Origin: Geodermatophilus siccatus
GTDB lineage: Bacteria > Actinomycetota > Actinomycetes > Mycobacteriales > Geodermatophilaceae
Direction of reading: 5' to 3'
NCBI RefSeq assembly: GCF_900103785.1
Contig: NZ_FNHE01000010.1
Coordinates: 62,001-126,000, forward strand
Length of the DNA stretch: 64,000 nucleotides
Made by a program: the position numbers and the translations under genes. The notes under the pieces are model-generated. The model searched no databases. It saw nothing but the letters and a program-made list of their open reading frames with translations, and was not told where the DNA came from. Positions within the stretch are counted from its first letter, which is position 1; the number at the start of each line of letters is the position of its first letter. Below, in pieces: positions 8,507-16,712 of this stretch.

Positions 8507-9561
8507 AGCGTCGATCGCCGCCTTCCGCGGACGAGCAGCCAGAGCAGGTACGGCGCGCCGACGGCGGCGGTGAGCACGCCGACCGGCAGCGCCTGGGGGA
8601 GCACGGTGCGGGTCAGCAGGTCCGCGCCGACGACGAGGGCGGCGCCGAGCAGGCCGGAGGCCAGCAGCGGCGGCCGCGAGCCGCCGGTGAGCCGGATCGC
8701 GACCTGCGGGACCACCAGCGCGACGTAGGCGATCGGGCCGGCCGCGGCCACGGCGGCGGCGGTGAGCCCGACCGCGACGAGGACCACGACCGCCTGGGTG
8801 GGGACCAGGCGCACCCCCAGGCCGCGGGCGGTGTCGTCGCCGAACTGGACGACGCCCAGCACGCGGCTGCAGGCCAGCGCGGCCGGCAGCAGGACGGCGA
8901 GGGCGACCAGCAGCGGCACGGCCTCGCTCCAGGTCCGGGCGTTGAGCGACCCGGTGATCCACACGTAGGCCGACGCGGCGTCGTAGATCTCGGCGCGGGT
9001 GAGCAACCAGTCGACCAGTGCCGCCGCGACCGCCCACAGCGCGATGCCGACCAGCACCAGCCGGTAGCCGTCGATCCCGGCACGCCAGGCGAGCAGCAGC
9101 AGGAGCAGGCCGGTCCCCAGGGCGCCGAGCAGCGCGGCGAGGGGGACGCCGATGCCGCTCGCCGTCCCGCCGAGGACGATCGCCGCGACCGCGCCGACCG
9201 ACGCGCCCTGCGTGATGCCGAGGACGTCGGGGGAGGCCAGCGGGTTGCGGGCAGAGGTCTGGAAGAGCGCGCCGGCCACCCCGAGGGCCAGGCCGACCAG
9301 CGCGCCGACGGCGATCCGCGGCGCCCGCAGCTCCAGCACGATGAACCGCTGGGTCTGCTCACCGAGGCCGACCAGGGCGCGCAGCACGTCGGTCAGGCCG
9401 ATCGGGAAGTCGCCGCGGCCGAGGCTGACCGCGGAGAGCAGGACGACGGCGACGGCCGCGCCGAGCGGAACGGCGACCTGCCGCCAGCGGACCCGGCCGG
9501 AGACCGGGCCGACGCGGACGACGGTCCCGCCGGGCCGGCCCACCCGCTCGGTCGTCGTCAC
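8503..9561 (-). CDS. FecCD-family siderophore permease (second subunit)
   Basis: Inner-membrane permease, 352 residues, of the BtuC/FecD/FepG type. Seen: [40 protein letters not shown], the conserved first half of the family with the R-x-PR and NPLA-x-P motifs. Also [10 protein letters not shown] and the coupling-helix region [23 protein letters not shown], followed by [26 protein letters not shown]. About nine or ten membrane helices. It starts with GTG at 9561 in a 4-nt overlap with the upstream permease and ends in a 4-nt overlap with the ATPase. The two permeases would form the heterodimeric channel. Confidence 0.95.
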   Translation of the reverse strand: MTTTERVGRPGGTVVRVGPVSGRVRWRQVAVPLGAAVAVVLLSAVSLGRGDFPIGLTDVLRALVGLGEQTQRFIVLELRAPRIAVGALVGLALGVAGALFQTSARNPLASPDVLGITQGASVGAVAAIVLGGTASGIGVPLAALLGALGTGLLLLLLAWRAGIDGYRLVLVGIALWAVAAALVDWLLTRAEIYDAASAYVWITGSLNARTWSEAVPLLVALAVLLPAALACSRVLGVVQFGDDTARGLGVRLVPTQAVVVLVAVGLTAAAVAAAGPIAYVALVVPQVAIRLTGGSRPPLLASGLLGAALVVGADLLTRTVLPQALPVGVLTAAVGAPYLLWLLVRGRRRSTL

Positions 9562-10652
9562 GTGCTGACCAGCCGGCGGCGGCGGATCAGCGCGATGAAG
9601 AACGGCGCCCCGAGCAGGGCCAGTACGATGCCGACCTGCAGCTCGCCGGGGCGGACGACGACGCGGCCGAGAACGTCGGCGACCAGCAGCAGGGCGGCGC
9701 CGAGCAGGCCGGAGCAGGGGACCAGCCAGCGGTGCGCGGGGCCGGTGAACACCCGGACGACGTGCGGCACCACCAGGCCGACGAAGGCGATGGGCCCGCA
9801 GGCCGCCGTCGCCGCGCCGCAGAGCAGGGTGACCGCGGCCAGGCCGACCGAGCGGGCCAGCCACACCCGCTGGCCGAGGCCGCGGGCCACGTCCTCGCCC
9901 AGGCCCAGCAGGTCGAGGGCGGGGGCGTTGACCAGGGCGAGCACCAGGCCGGCCGCGATGAACGGAGCCACCTGCCAGGCGACGTCGGCGCCGCGGCCGG
10001 CCAGCGCGCCGACCACCCAGAACCGGAAGGCGTCGAGGCTGTCGGTGTCGCTGACCAGGACGGCCCGGACCAGCGCGTAGAACAGCGCCGACAGCGCGGC
10101 GCCGGCCAGGGCCAGGGTGACCGGCGTGGCACCGCCGCGGCCGGCCGAGCCGAGCGAGAAGACCAGCACGGTGCCCACCAGGGCACCGGCGAAGGCGAAC
10201 CAGACGTACCCGGCCGGCGTGCCGACGCCGAGCAGGTGGATGGCCAGGACGACGCCGAGCGAGGCCCCGGCGGTGACGCCGAGCAGGCCCGGGTCGCCGA
10301 GCGGGTTGCGGGTGTGGCCCTGGGCCAGCGCGCCGGCGACGCCGAGGGACAGGCCGACCATCAGGCCGAGTGCGGTGCGCGGCAGCCGCAGCTCGCGGAC
10401 GATGACCGTCTCCTCGGTCGGGACGCCGGGATCGGTCAGCGCCTGCCAGACCGCGCCCAGGCCGATGCCGCGGGAGCCGACCGCGATGCTCAGCGTCGCG
10501 GCGACGACCACGAGGACGAGCAGCAGGAGCAGGCCGAGCAGCCGGCTGCGCCGCTGCCGGAGCAGGCCGCCGTGCCGCGGAGCCGTGCCCTCCGGTCCGC
10601 CGAGCCCACCGGGACCCTGCCGCCGCGGGGCGGCGTCGGTCGAGGAGGACAC
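9558..10652 (-). CDS. FecCD-family siderophore permease (first subunit)
   Basis: First gene of the uptake operon, a 364-residue permease of the FepD type. Seen: a roughly 35-residue hydrophilic, Gly/Arg-rich N-terminal extension, then a first membrane helix of nearly continuous Leu/Val. Next come VRELRLPRTALGLMVGLSLGVAGALAQGHTRNPLGDPGLLG, and ACGPIAFVGLVVPHVVRVFTGPAHRWL, the motif facing the ATPase. The GTG at 10652 fits the iron box 27-45 nt upstream (10679-10697). Pairs with the next gene as a heterodimer. Confidence 0.95.
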   Translation of the reverse strand: MSSSTDAAPRRQGPGGLGGPEGTAPRHGGLLRQRRSRLLGLLLLLVLVVVAATLSIAVGSRGIGLGAVWQALTDPGVPTEETVIVRELRLPRTALGLMVGLSLGVAGALAQGHTRNPLGDPGLLGVTAGASLGVVLAIHLLGVGTPAGYVWFAFAGALVGTVLVFSLGSAGRGGATPVTLALAGAALSALFYALVRAVLVSDTDSLDAFRFWVVGALAGRGADVAWQVAPFIAAGLVLALVNAPALDLLGLGEDVARGLGQRVWLARSVGLAAVTLLCGAATAACGPIAFVGLVVPHVVRVFTGPAHRWLVPCSGLLGAALLLVADVLGRVVVRPGELQVGIVLALLGAPFFIALIRRRRLVST

Positions 10653-10678
10653 GAGCGGCTCCCGGGGCGGACGGCGAG

Positions 10679-10697
10679 ACAGGTGAGCCTCACCTTA
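10679..10697. promoter_or_regulatory. second iron box (DtxR/IdeR-type operator)
   Basis: Minus strand TAAGGTGAGGCTCACCTGT contains the perfect 7-1-7 palindrome AGGTGAG-C-CTCACCT. It matches 14 of 19 positions of the DtxR/IdeR consensus and lies just upstream of the permease operon start at 10652. Weaker than the site at 6667-6685, so the two promoters may differ in iron sensitivity. Confidence 0.78.
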
Positions 10698-10733
10698 GTC
10701 GCGATGCCGGACCGGGTCGGGCGAGCACCCGGC

Positions 10734-11453
10734 TCAGCGGTGCTGGCGGCGGCTGCCCCCGTGCCAGTCCTCCTCGAGCCCCGCCTCACCCGGGCGCACG
10801 CCGAACGCCGGCAGCTGCGGCCGCTCCCGCAGGCTGCGCTTGAGCTCGGCGAAGCCGGCGAACCCGGCCAGGCCGATGACGTGGTCCCACAGCTCGACGG
10901 CCTTGCCCGGATCGGGCAGCCGGCTGATCACCGGGCCGAAGAAGGCGGTGCCACCGGGCGGGCGGAAGTGCAGGATCGGCGTCCCGACGTCCTTGCCGGT
11001 GAGCCGCAGGGCGGCGTCGGTCTCCTCCTGGACCTCCGCGTCCCACGACTCGTCCCCGACGGCGGTCGCGAGGTCGGCCGGCAGCCCCGCCTCGGTGAGC
11101 ACCTGCTCGAGGAAGGGCCGGCTGGTGACCCGCTCCGGCGGCGGCTGGCCGGCCGGGTCCTCGAACACGTGCCGGCCGAGGGTGGCGTAGAGCGGGTCGA
11201 GCGCCTGCGCGCCGTGCTCCGCGCGGGCGCGCGCGGCGACCCGGAGCAGGTGCAGCCCGGAGGTGTGCCCGGCCTCGTACTCGGGTGGGAACTGCGCGTC
11301 GTAGTCCACGTGCCGGTTGAGCAGCCGCAGCGAGATCAGCCGCCACTCGACCCGGTACTCGCGCTGCTCGGCCACCGTCCGCACCCACTTGCTGGTCATC
11401 CAGGCGAAGGGGCAGACGGGGTCGAACCAGAAGTGCAGGTCGGTGTCGCTCAC
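10734..11453 (-). CDS. DsbA-fold protein, mycothiol-dependent nitroreductase (Rv2466c) type
   Basis: Thioredoxin-fold protein of 239 residues related to mycobacterial Rv2466c, a mycothiol-dependent reductase. Seen: HFWFDPVCPFAWMTSKWVR at the N-terminus, where C14 is kept but the second active-site position is Ala17 (CPFA instead of CPWC). Later come the inserted helical domain and a cis-Pro region VGTPILHFRPPGGTAFFGPV. The C-terminus LKRSLRERPQLPAFG is typical of this actinobacterial subgroup. A single active-site cysteine suggests a monothiol, mycothiol-mixed-disulfide mechanism (inference). GTG at 11453 overlaps the glutathione-peroxidase stop by 4 nt. Third gene of a three-gene thiol/oxidant operon; it ends 37 nt from the second iron box. 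Confidence 0.85.
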   Translation of the reverse strand: MSDTDLHFWFDPVCPFAWMTSKWVRTVAEQREYRVEWRLISLRLLNRHVDYDAQFPPEYEAGHTSGLHLLRVAARARAEHGAQALDPLYATLGRHVFEDPAGQPPPERVTSRPFLEQVLTEAGLPADLATAVGDESWDAEVQEETDAALRLTGKDVGTPILHFRPPGGTAFFGPVISRLPDPGKAVELWDHVIGLAGFAGFAELKRSLRERPQLPAFGVRPGEAGLEEDWHGGSRRQHR

Positions 11454-11944
11454 CGGTGCAGGACCTCCTCGATCGCGTGCCGTACCTCGGGGGCGTCGGG
11501 CTGGGTCGCCGGGCGGAACCGGGCCGCCACCTCGCCGTCGGCGCCGACCAGCCACTTCTCGAAGTTCCAGGCGACCGGGCCGGCCTCGCCGGAGGCGTCC
11601 GGCGCCTCGGTGAGCCGCTGGAACAGCGGGTGCGCCCCCGGGCCGTTGACCTCGAGCTTCTCGGTCAACGGGAAGGTGACGCCGTACGTCGCCGAGCAGA
11701 ACCCGGCGATCTCCGCAGGTGTGCCCGGTTCCTGGCCGGCGAACTGGTTGCACGGCACGCCGACGACGGTCAGGCCCCGCCCGCCGTACTCCTGCTGCAG
11801 CGCCTCGAGCCGGGTGTACTGCGGGGTCAGGCCGCAGCGGCTGGCGACGTTGACGACCAGGGCGGCGCCACCGCCGGTCAGGTCCCGGAGGGTGGTCGGC
11901 TCGCCCTGGAGGGTGGTCAGGGCAGTGCCCAGCAGGTCGCTCAC
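11450..11944 (-). CDS. glutathione peroxidase family protein (cysteine type)
   Basis: Thiol peroxidase of 164 residues, most likely thioredoxin-dependent in an organism that makes mycothiol rather than glutathione (family knowledge). Seen: VVNVASRCGLTPQY with the peroxidatic Cys37 in place of selenocysteine, GVPCNQFAGQEPGTPAEI with a second cysteine and the catalytic glutamine, and WNFEKWLVGADGEV carrying the catalytic Trp/Asn. GTG start at 11944 preceded by GAGAGG. It lies between a DUF2237 gene (12 nt upstream) and the Rv2466c-like gene (4-nt overlap), consistent with a redox-defence operon. Confidence 0.93.
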   Translation of the reverse strand: MSDLLGTALTTLQGEPTTLRDLTGGGAALVVNVASRCGLTPQYTRLEALQQEYGGRGLTVVGVPCNQFAGQEPGTPAEIAGFCSATYGVTFPLTEKLEVNGPGAHPLFQRLTEAPDASGEAGPVAWNFEKWLVGADGEVAARFRPATQPDAPEVRHAIEEVLHR

Positions 11945-11956
11945 GGGGGTCCTCTC

Positions 11957-12364
11957 TCAGTCCAGGCCGCTCAGGTCGTCGGGGACGTCGACCGCGTGCT
12001 GGCGCAGCGCCTCGATCGGGACGACCTCGAGGGCCTTCGCGTTGGTGGCCGCCAGGACGACGCCGGCCGCGGCGCCCGCCTGGTAGGCCTGCAGCCACCG
12101 CGCGGCCACCACGCACCAGCGGTCGCCCGGGCGCAGACCGGGGAAGCCGTACTCCGGCCGCGGGGTGGTCAGGTCGTTGCCCAGGGCGCGCTGCAGGTCC
12201 AGGAACTCCGCCGAGACGACGGTGCAGACGGTGTGGCTGCCCAGGTCCTCGGGGCCGCTGCTGCACACGCCGGTGCGGTAGAAGCCGGTCAGCGGCTCGG
12301 TGCCGCACGGCTGCAGCGGCCCGCCGAGCACGTTGCGCTCGACCTCGCCCTGCGGCTCGCTCAT
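11957..12364 (-). CDS. DUF2237 family protein
   Basis: Conserved 135-residue protein of the DUF2237 family, function unknown. Seen: NVLGGPLQPCGTEPLTGFYRTGVCSSGPEDLGSHTVC, with regularly spaced cysteines, then LGNDLTTPRPEYGFPGLRPGDRWCVVAARWLQA, the family hallmark. It ends with VVLAATNAKALEVVP, a typical end region. Conserved cysteines hint at metal or redox chemistry but this is not shown. ATG at 12364 chosen; it is first in an operon with glutathione peroxidase and the DsbA-fold protein, and divergent from acetoacetate-CoA ligase. Confidence 0.88.
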   Translation of the reverse strand: MSEPQGEVERNVLGGPLQPCGTEPLTGFYRTGVCSSGPEDLGSHTVCTVVSAEFLDLQRALGNDLTTPRPEYGFPGLRPGDRWCVVAARWLQAYQAGAAAGVVLAATNAKALEVVPIEALRQHAVDVPDDLSGLD

Positions 12365-12530
12365 GGGTACCCATCCTGCTGCCGGACGGCGGTCCGCGCC
12401 CCTCGGCCGCGGTCGTCCCGGCACCGTCTCGGCGCGGCGTGTGCCCGCGCCGCGGTCCCGCCGGCTGCCGGCTCGGGCTGCGTGCACATGGTGCTCTCCG
12501 GGCCGGGGAGCCGGGTGGCAAGGTGGCGCC

Positions 12531-14531
12531 GTGAGCGCTGACACGTCCGCCGTCCCCGCGGTCCTCTGGAGCCCCACGCCCGGGTCGATCCGGGCGACCC
12601 GCCTCGCGCAGTTCGCCGACCGGGTGGCCACCCGGCGCGGACTGGACTTCGGTGACCCGCCGGACTACGACGCGATCTGGCGCTGGTCGGTCGAGCGCCT
12701 CGACCAGTTCTGGGCCGAGGTGGCCGACTGGTCCGGTGTGCTGCCCGGCGTCCCGGACGACCGCGTGCTGACCCGCCACCAGATGCCCGGCGCCGAGTGG
12801 TTCCCCGGGACGACGGTCAACTACGCCGAGCAGGCGCTGCGGCACCCGGTCGACGGCACGGTCGACCCGCAGAGCCCGGCGCTCGTCGCCGTCGCCGAGG
12901 ACACCGAGCCGGTCGAGACCAGCTGGGCGGAGCTGCGCGCGCAGGTCGGGGCCTTCGCCGCCACGCTGCGCCGGCTCGGCGTGCAGCGCGGCGACCGGGT
13001 GGCCGGCTACCTGCCCAACGTCCCCGAGGCCGTCGTCGCCTTCCTCGGCGCGGCGGCGGTCGGCGCGGTGTGGTCCTCCTGCGCCCCGGACTTCGGCACC
13101 CGCAGCGTGCTGGACCGCTTCGCCCAGATCGAGCCCACCGTGCTGGTCGTGGTCGACGGCTACCGGTTCAACGGCAAGGAGTACGACCGCCGCGACGTCG
13201 TGGCGGAGCTGCGCGCGGCGCTGCCCAGCGTCCGGACGACGATCGCCGTCCCCCGGCTGCACCCCGGCGAGCTGTCCGACGGCGCGCTGAGCTGGGCCGA
13301 CGCGGTCGCCGAGCGCCAGGAGCCGGTCTTCGAGCCGCTGCCCTTCGACCACCCGCTGTGGATCGTCTACTCCTCGGGCACCACCGGCCTGCCCAAGGGC
13401 ATCGTGCACGGCCACGGCGGCATCGTCCTGGACCAGCACAAGCAGCTGGGCCTGCACGGCGACGTCGGCCCCGGCGACCGCTTCTACTGGTACGCCTCCA
13501 CCGCCTGGATCATGTGGAACATCGCCACCTCGGCGCTGCTGCTCGGCGCCACCGTGGTCGTCCACGACGGCGCCCCGGCGTACCCGGCGATCGACGCGCA
13601 GTTCGCGATCGCCGCCCGCCACCGGCTCACCTATCTCGGCACCAGCGCCGGCTACCTCACCGCCTGCGAGAAGGCCGGCATCCGGCCGGGGGAGACCCAC
13701 GACCTCTCCGCGCTGCGCACCGTCGGGTCGACCGGCTCCCCGCTGCCCGCCTCGGCCTACCACTGGGTGTACGACGCGGTGAAGCGCGACGTCCTCCTCG
13801 GCTCGCTGTCCGGCGGCACCGACGTCGCCACCGGCTTCATCGGCAGCTCACCGCTCCTCCCGGTGACCGCCGGCGAGCTGCAGCGCCCGATGCTGGGCGT
13901 CGCCGCGGCCGCCTGGGACGAGCAGGGCCGGCCGGTCGTCGGCGAGCTCGGCGAGCTGGTGATCACCGAGCCGATGCCGACCATGCCGCTGTACTTCTGG
14001 AACGACCCCGACGGGTCCCGCTACCGCGAGACCTACTTCGAGCCCTGGCCCGGCGTCTGGCGGCACGGCGACTGGATGGAGATCACCGAGCGCGGCACCT
14101 GCGTCATCACCGGCCGGTCGGACTCCACCCTGAACCGCGGCGGCGTCCGCATGGGGACGGCGGACATCTACGCCGCCGTGGAGTCGATCCCCGAGGTCGC
14201 CGACTGCGTCGTCCTCGGGGTGGAGCAGCGCGACGGCGGCTACTGGATGCCGCTGTTCGTGAAGCTGGCCCCGGGGGAGGAGCTCACCGACGAGCTCGTC
14301 GACCGCATCAAGGCCGCGATCCGCAGCCAGGCCAGCCCGCGGCACGTGCCCGACGAGGTGCTCGTCGTCCCCGCCGTGCCGCACACCCGCACCGGGAAGC
14401 GGCTGGAGGTCCCGCTCAAGCGGCTGTTCCAGGGCGTCGACCCGGACCGCGCGCTCAACGTCGGCGCCGTCGACGACCCCGCGGCGATCGACCACTACGT
14501 CGCCCTGGCGCGGGAGCGCGGCGCCCGCTGA
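12531..14531 (+). CDS. acetoacetate--CoA ligase
   Basis: Adenylate-forming enzyme of 666 residues that activates acetoacetate to acetoacetyl-CoA. Seen: N-terminal VLWSPTPGSIRATRLAQFADRV and IWRWSVERLDQFWAEVADW, which distinguish this family from acetyl-CoA synthetase. Next is the AMP-binding P-loop YSSGTTGLPKGIVHGHGG, then YASTAWIMWNIATSALLLGA, the hinge GRSDSTLNRGGVRMGTADIY, and C-terminal catalytic lysine in HTRTGKRLEVPLKRL. GTG at 12531 is 6 nt after CAAGGT, so the transcript may be leaderless. It is followed by a hairpin shared with the convergent NUDIX gene. Length is as expected; start could shift by a few codons. Confidence 0.93.
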   Translation: MSADTSAVPAVLWSPTPGSIRATRLAQFADRVATRRGLDFGDPPDYDAIWRWSVERLDQFWAEVADWSGVLPGVPDDRVLTRHQMPGAEWFPGTTVNYAEQALRHPVDGTVDPQSPALVAVAEDTEPVETSWAELRAQVGAFAATLRRLGVQRGDRVAGYLPNVPEAVVAFLGAAAVGAVWSSCAPDFGTRSVLDRFAQIEPTVLVVVDGYRFNGKEYDRRDVVAELRAALPSVRTTIAVPRLHPGELSDGALSWADAVAERQEPVFEPLPFDHPLWIVYSSGTTGLPKGIVHGHGGIVLDQHKQLGLHGDVGPGDRFYWYASTAWIMWNIATSALLLGATVVVHDGAPAYPAIDAQFAIAARHRLTYLGTSAGYLTACEKAGIRPGETHDLSALRTVGSTGSPLPASAYHWVYDAVKRDVLLGSLSGGTDVATGFIGSSPLLPVTAGELQRPMLGVAAAAWDEQGRPVVGELGELVITEPMPTMPLYFWNDPDGSRYRETYFEPWPGVWRHGDWMEITERGTCVITGRSDSTLNRGGVRMGTADIYAAVESIPEVADCVVLGVEQRDGGYWMPLFVKLAPGEELTDELVDRIKAAIRSQASPRHVPDEVLVVPAVPHTRTGKRLEVPLKRLFQGVDPDRALNVGAVDDPAAIDHYVALARERGAR

Positions 14532-14543
14532 CGTCCGCACCCC

Positions 14544-14606
14544 CGCCGAGTGCGACGAACCCGGGGCGATCGGCGTTCGACGGCCACGAGTCCGTCGCAC
14601 TCGGCG
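14544..14606. terminator. bidirectional hairpin between convergent genes
   Basis: CGCCGAGTGCGACG (14544-14557) is perfectly complementary to 14593-14606, with a 35-nt loop. It lies between the acetoacetate-CoA ligase and NUDIX gene ends. The loop is rich in CG-type dinucleotides but shows no further strong stem. Confidence 0.6.
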
Positions 14607-14638
14607 CCCGTCCCGGCGAAGCGCCCCGAGGACGTGGC

Positions 14639-15307
14639 TCAGGCGCGGAAGGGCCCGCGCAGCACCGCCCACTGCAGCAGCATGATCGTCTTCGCGTCGG
14701 CGATCCGGCCGTCGTCGACCATGGCCAGCGCCTCGTCGACGTCCAGCTCGAGCACCTCGATGTCCTCGCCCTCCTCGGCGAGCCCGCCCCCGGCCGACAC
14801 CCGGTCGGCCGGGGTGTACGGCGCGGCGAAGAAGGAGACCCGCTCGGTCACCGACCCCGGGCTCATGAAGACGTCGAAGACGTGCTCCAGTGCGCCCACC
14901 GCCACACCGAGCTCCTCGGCGGCCTCCCGGCGGATCGCGGAGGCGGGGTCCTGGTCGTCGAGCAGCCCGGCGGCGGCCTCGACGAGCATCCCGTCGGGGG
15001 AGCCGTTGACGTAGGCGGGGAAGCGGAACTGCCGGGTGAGCAGCACCGTCCGCCGCGCGGTGTCGTAGGGCAGCAGCGTGGCGCCGTTGCCGCGGTCGTA
15101 GGTCTCCCGCTGCTCGGTGGTCCACCGACCGTCCCGGCGGCGCTGGTCGAACGTCGTCCGCCGCAGCACGTGCCAGCCGCTGGCCAGCAGCTCCACGTCG
15201 CGGACGACGACGTCCGGGTTGCCGGTGAGGTCGCGGCCCACCCGGTCCAGCCCGGTCCGCCCCCGGGAGTCGGGGACGTCGAGGCCCGGCACGCCCACGG
15301 CGGTCAC
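14639..15307 (-). CDS. NUDIX hydrolase (NudK / ADP-ribose pyrophosphatase-like)
   Basis: Hydrolase of nucleoside-diphosphate-linked substrates, 222 residues. Seen: TVLLTRQFRFPAYVNGSPDGMLVEAAAGLLDDQDPASAIRREAAEELGV. This contains the Nudix helix GLLDDQDPASAIRREAAEELGV; the usual first Glu of G-x5-E is Asp here, while the essential REAAEE is intact. The preceding RQFRFP and E-A-A-G spacing match the GDP-mannose/ADP-ribose pyrophosphatase branch. The GTG start at 15307 overlaps the upstream gene stop by 4 nt. Last gene of a three-gene operon with a DUF4406-type protein and a DeoR-family regulator, suggesting nucleotide-sugar or nucleoside salvage (inference). Confidence 0.87.
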   Translation of the reverse strand: MTAVGVPGLDVPDSRGRTGLDRVGRDLTGNPDVVVRDVELLASGWHVLRRTTFDQRRRDGRWTTEQRETYDRGNGATLLPYDTARRTVLLTRQFRFPAYVNGSPDGMLVEAAAGLLDDQDPASAIRREAAEELGVAVGALEHVFDVFMSPGSVTERVSFFAAPYTPADRVSAGGGLAEEGEDIEVLELDVDEALAMVDDGRIADAKTIMLLQWAVLRGPFRA

Positions 15308-15681
15308 CGCGCCACCGCCGGCACCTGGTCGACGCTCGTGTAGACCGCGGCTCCCCGGGCGCGGGCCAGGGCGACCATCTCGTCGGACCCGGCCGAGGCG
15401 CCCGGCAGTCGCAGGACGGCGTCGACCCGGGCCACCAGCCGCCGTCCCATCGGGTGGAACACCTCGTCGAACGCGGCGTCCCCCACCCGCGTCGACCCGG
15501 CCAGCTCGGCCAGCGGGAGCGCGAGGTCCTCCCCGTTGACGGCGAGGTGACCGGCCCGGAAGAGCTCCAGGCAGGCGCGCTGGATCGCCCGGTGGTTGGC
15601 CGCGATGAGGTCGGGGTCGTCGCCGGTGCCCCCGCGGTAGGGGCCGGCCACCAGGATCATCAACGGGTCTGTTCGGGTCAT
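15304..15681 (-). CDS. DUF4406 / nucleoside-deoxyribosyltransferase-like small protein
   Basis: 125-residue Rossmann-like protein. Seen: MILVAGPYRGGTGDDPDLIAANHRAIQRACLELFRAGHLAVNGED, the N-terminal strand-loop-helix of DUF4406 and nucleoside 2-deoxyribosyltransferase-like proteins. It is followed by VARVDAVLRLPGASAGSDEMVALARARGAAVYTSVDQVP, which carries the S-x-D/E-like acidic position at the start of a helix. The catalytic role is not proven. I take ATG 15681, which overlaps the DeoR stop by 4 nt (ATGA); GTG 15687 two codons upstream is possible. Co-transcription with a NUDIX hydrolase supports nucleotide or nucleoside metabolism. Confidence 0.75.
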   Translation of the reverse strand: MTRTDPLMILVAGPYRGGTGDDPDLIAANHRAIQRACLELFRAGHLAVNGEDLALPLAELAGSTRVGDAAFDEVFHPMGRRLVARVDAVLRLPGASAGSDEMVALARARGAAVYTSVDQVPAVAR

Positions 15682-16472
15682 GCGCACAGCACCTCCACGT
15701 CGGCGTTCTCCAGGGCGGCGAGGGTGTCCTGCGCCGCGGGGGTGAGTCGGGGGTCGCGGGCGCTGCGGTCGGTGACCAGCCGGCCGACCGCGCCCAGCGG
15801 GGCGACCGAGGCGAAGGCGCGGACGCCGAGCTTCGACGCGTCGGCCACCACGAGGCTGCTGCGGGCCTGCTGCAGGGCCACCTGCTTGACCGCGGCGTCC
15901 TCGAGGGTGAACTCCGACCAGCCCGCCTCGGCGCTGACCGCCCCGATGGACATGACGAACAGGTCGAAGGTGAGCTGCCGCAGCACCGCGGCGGTGAGCG
16001 GCCCGGCCAGACTGCGCTCGCCCGGCCGGGACTCCCCGCCCACGACCAGCAGCCGGACGCCGGGCCGGTCGGCCAGGGCGTCGGCCGCGGGCAGGCTGAG
16101 GACGGCGACGGTGAACGGCCCCTCGCCGGCGGCGGCGCGGTCGGCCAGCGCCCGGGCGACGTGCACCGTCGTCGTCCCGGCGTCGAGCAGGACGGTCGCG
16201 CCCGGCTCGACCAGCGCGGCGGCGGCCCGGCCGATCCGGTCCTTGAGGCCGGCCTGCCAGTCGGCGCGCGCGGCGAACCCGGCCGCGCTCTCCGGCTCGG
16301 CGACGGCGACCGCGCCGCCGCGCACGCGCTCGACCAGACCGCGCGCCTGCAGGGCGTCGAGGTCGCGGCGCACGGTCATCTCCGAGACGCCCAGCCGCGA
16401 CGCGAGGTCGGCCAGCGACGCCCGCCCGGCGTTGCGGACCAGGCGGAGCGTCACGTCGAGGCGGTCGGCCAC
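15678..16472 (-). CDS. DeoR/GlpR-family transcriptional regulator
   Basis: Sugar-phosphate-responsive repressor, 264 residues. Seen: N-terminal winged helix with ASLADLASRLGVSEMTVRRDLDALQARGLVERVRGGAVA, the DeoR signature helix-turn-helix. The C-terminal DeoRC domain has RIGRAAAALVEPGATVLLDAGTTTVHVARAL and DLFVMSIGAVSAEAGWSEFTLEDAAVKQVALQQARSSLVVADASKLG, where the DAGTT and ADxSK motifs form the effector site. GTG at 16472 follows TAGGAC by 7 nt and may be leaderless. First gene of an operon with the DUF4406-like and NUDIX genes; three TGTGA elements lie 23-48 nt upstream of its start. Confidence 0.92.
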   Translation of the reverse strand: MADRLDVTLRLVRNAGRASLADLASRLGVSEMTVRRDLDALQARGLVERVRGGAVAVAEPESAAGFAARADWQAGLKDRIGRAAAALVEPGATVLLDAGTTTVHVARALADRAAAGEGPFTVAVLSLPAADALADRPGVRLLVVGGESRPGERSLAGPLTAAVLRQLTFDLFVMSIGAVSAEAGWSEFTLEDAAVKQVALQQARSSLVVADASKLGVRAFASVAPLGAVGRLVTDRSARDPRLTPAAQDTLAALENADVEVLCA

Positions 16473-16494
16473 GAGGACAGTCCTACCAGCATCG

Positions 16495-16520
16495 TGTGAG
16501 GTCTGTGAAGTACTTGTGAG
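16495..16520. promoter_or_regulatory. triple TGTGA direct repeat, candidate operator
   Basis: TGTGAG, TGTGAAG and TGTGAG at 16495, 16504 and 16515 lie in an unusually A/T-rich stretch upstream of the DeoR gene, within the 240-bp region shared with the divergent MFS gene. DeoR proteins commonly bind short direct repeats, so autoregulation is plausible. The rest of 16521-16712 shows only a Shine-Dalgarno at its end. Confidence 0.45.
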
Positions 16521-16712
16521 TAAACGACCGCCTGCTGCCCCGATCACCGCCGAGCTGTCAGTGCGCCCCGCCTCGCGCGCGCGAGGGGCGGGACCGTGCC
16601 GGCCACCCGACCGTCCTTGCCCTCCTCCCGAAAACCACGTGCCCGCTGTCGGTGCCCTCCGCGAGCATGGGGGCCCGGGCGCCGACGGCGCCCGCCGACG
16701 ACGGAGGGGGAG

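Noticed and set aside
11941..11956. A seventh stop-proximal repeat copy after the DUF2237 gene (AGGACCCC also follows its stop)
   Set aside because: Only the first eight bases match; the following bases are the start codon of glutathione peroxidase and the GAGAGG serves as its ribosome site, so chance is likelier.
10734..13763. A 1,009-codon frame continuing upstream of the Rv2466c-like gene
   Set aside because: Only its last 240 codons encode a recognisable protein; the upstream part is antisense of acetoacetate-CoA ligase and glutathione peroxidase.
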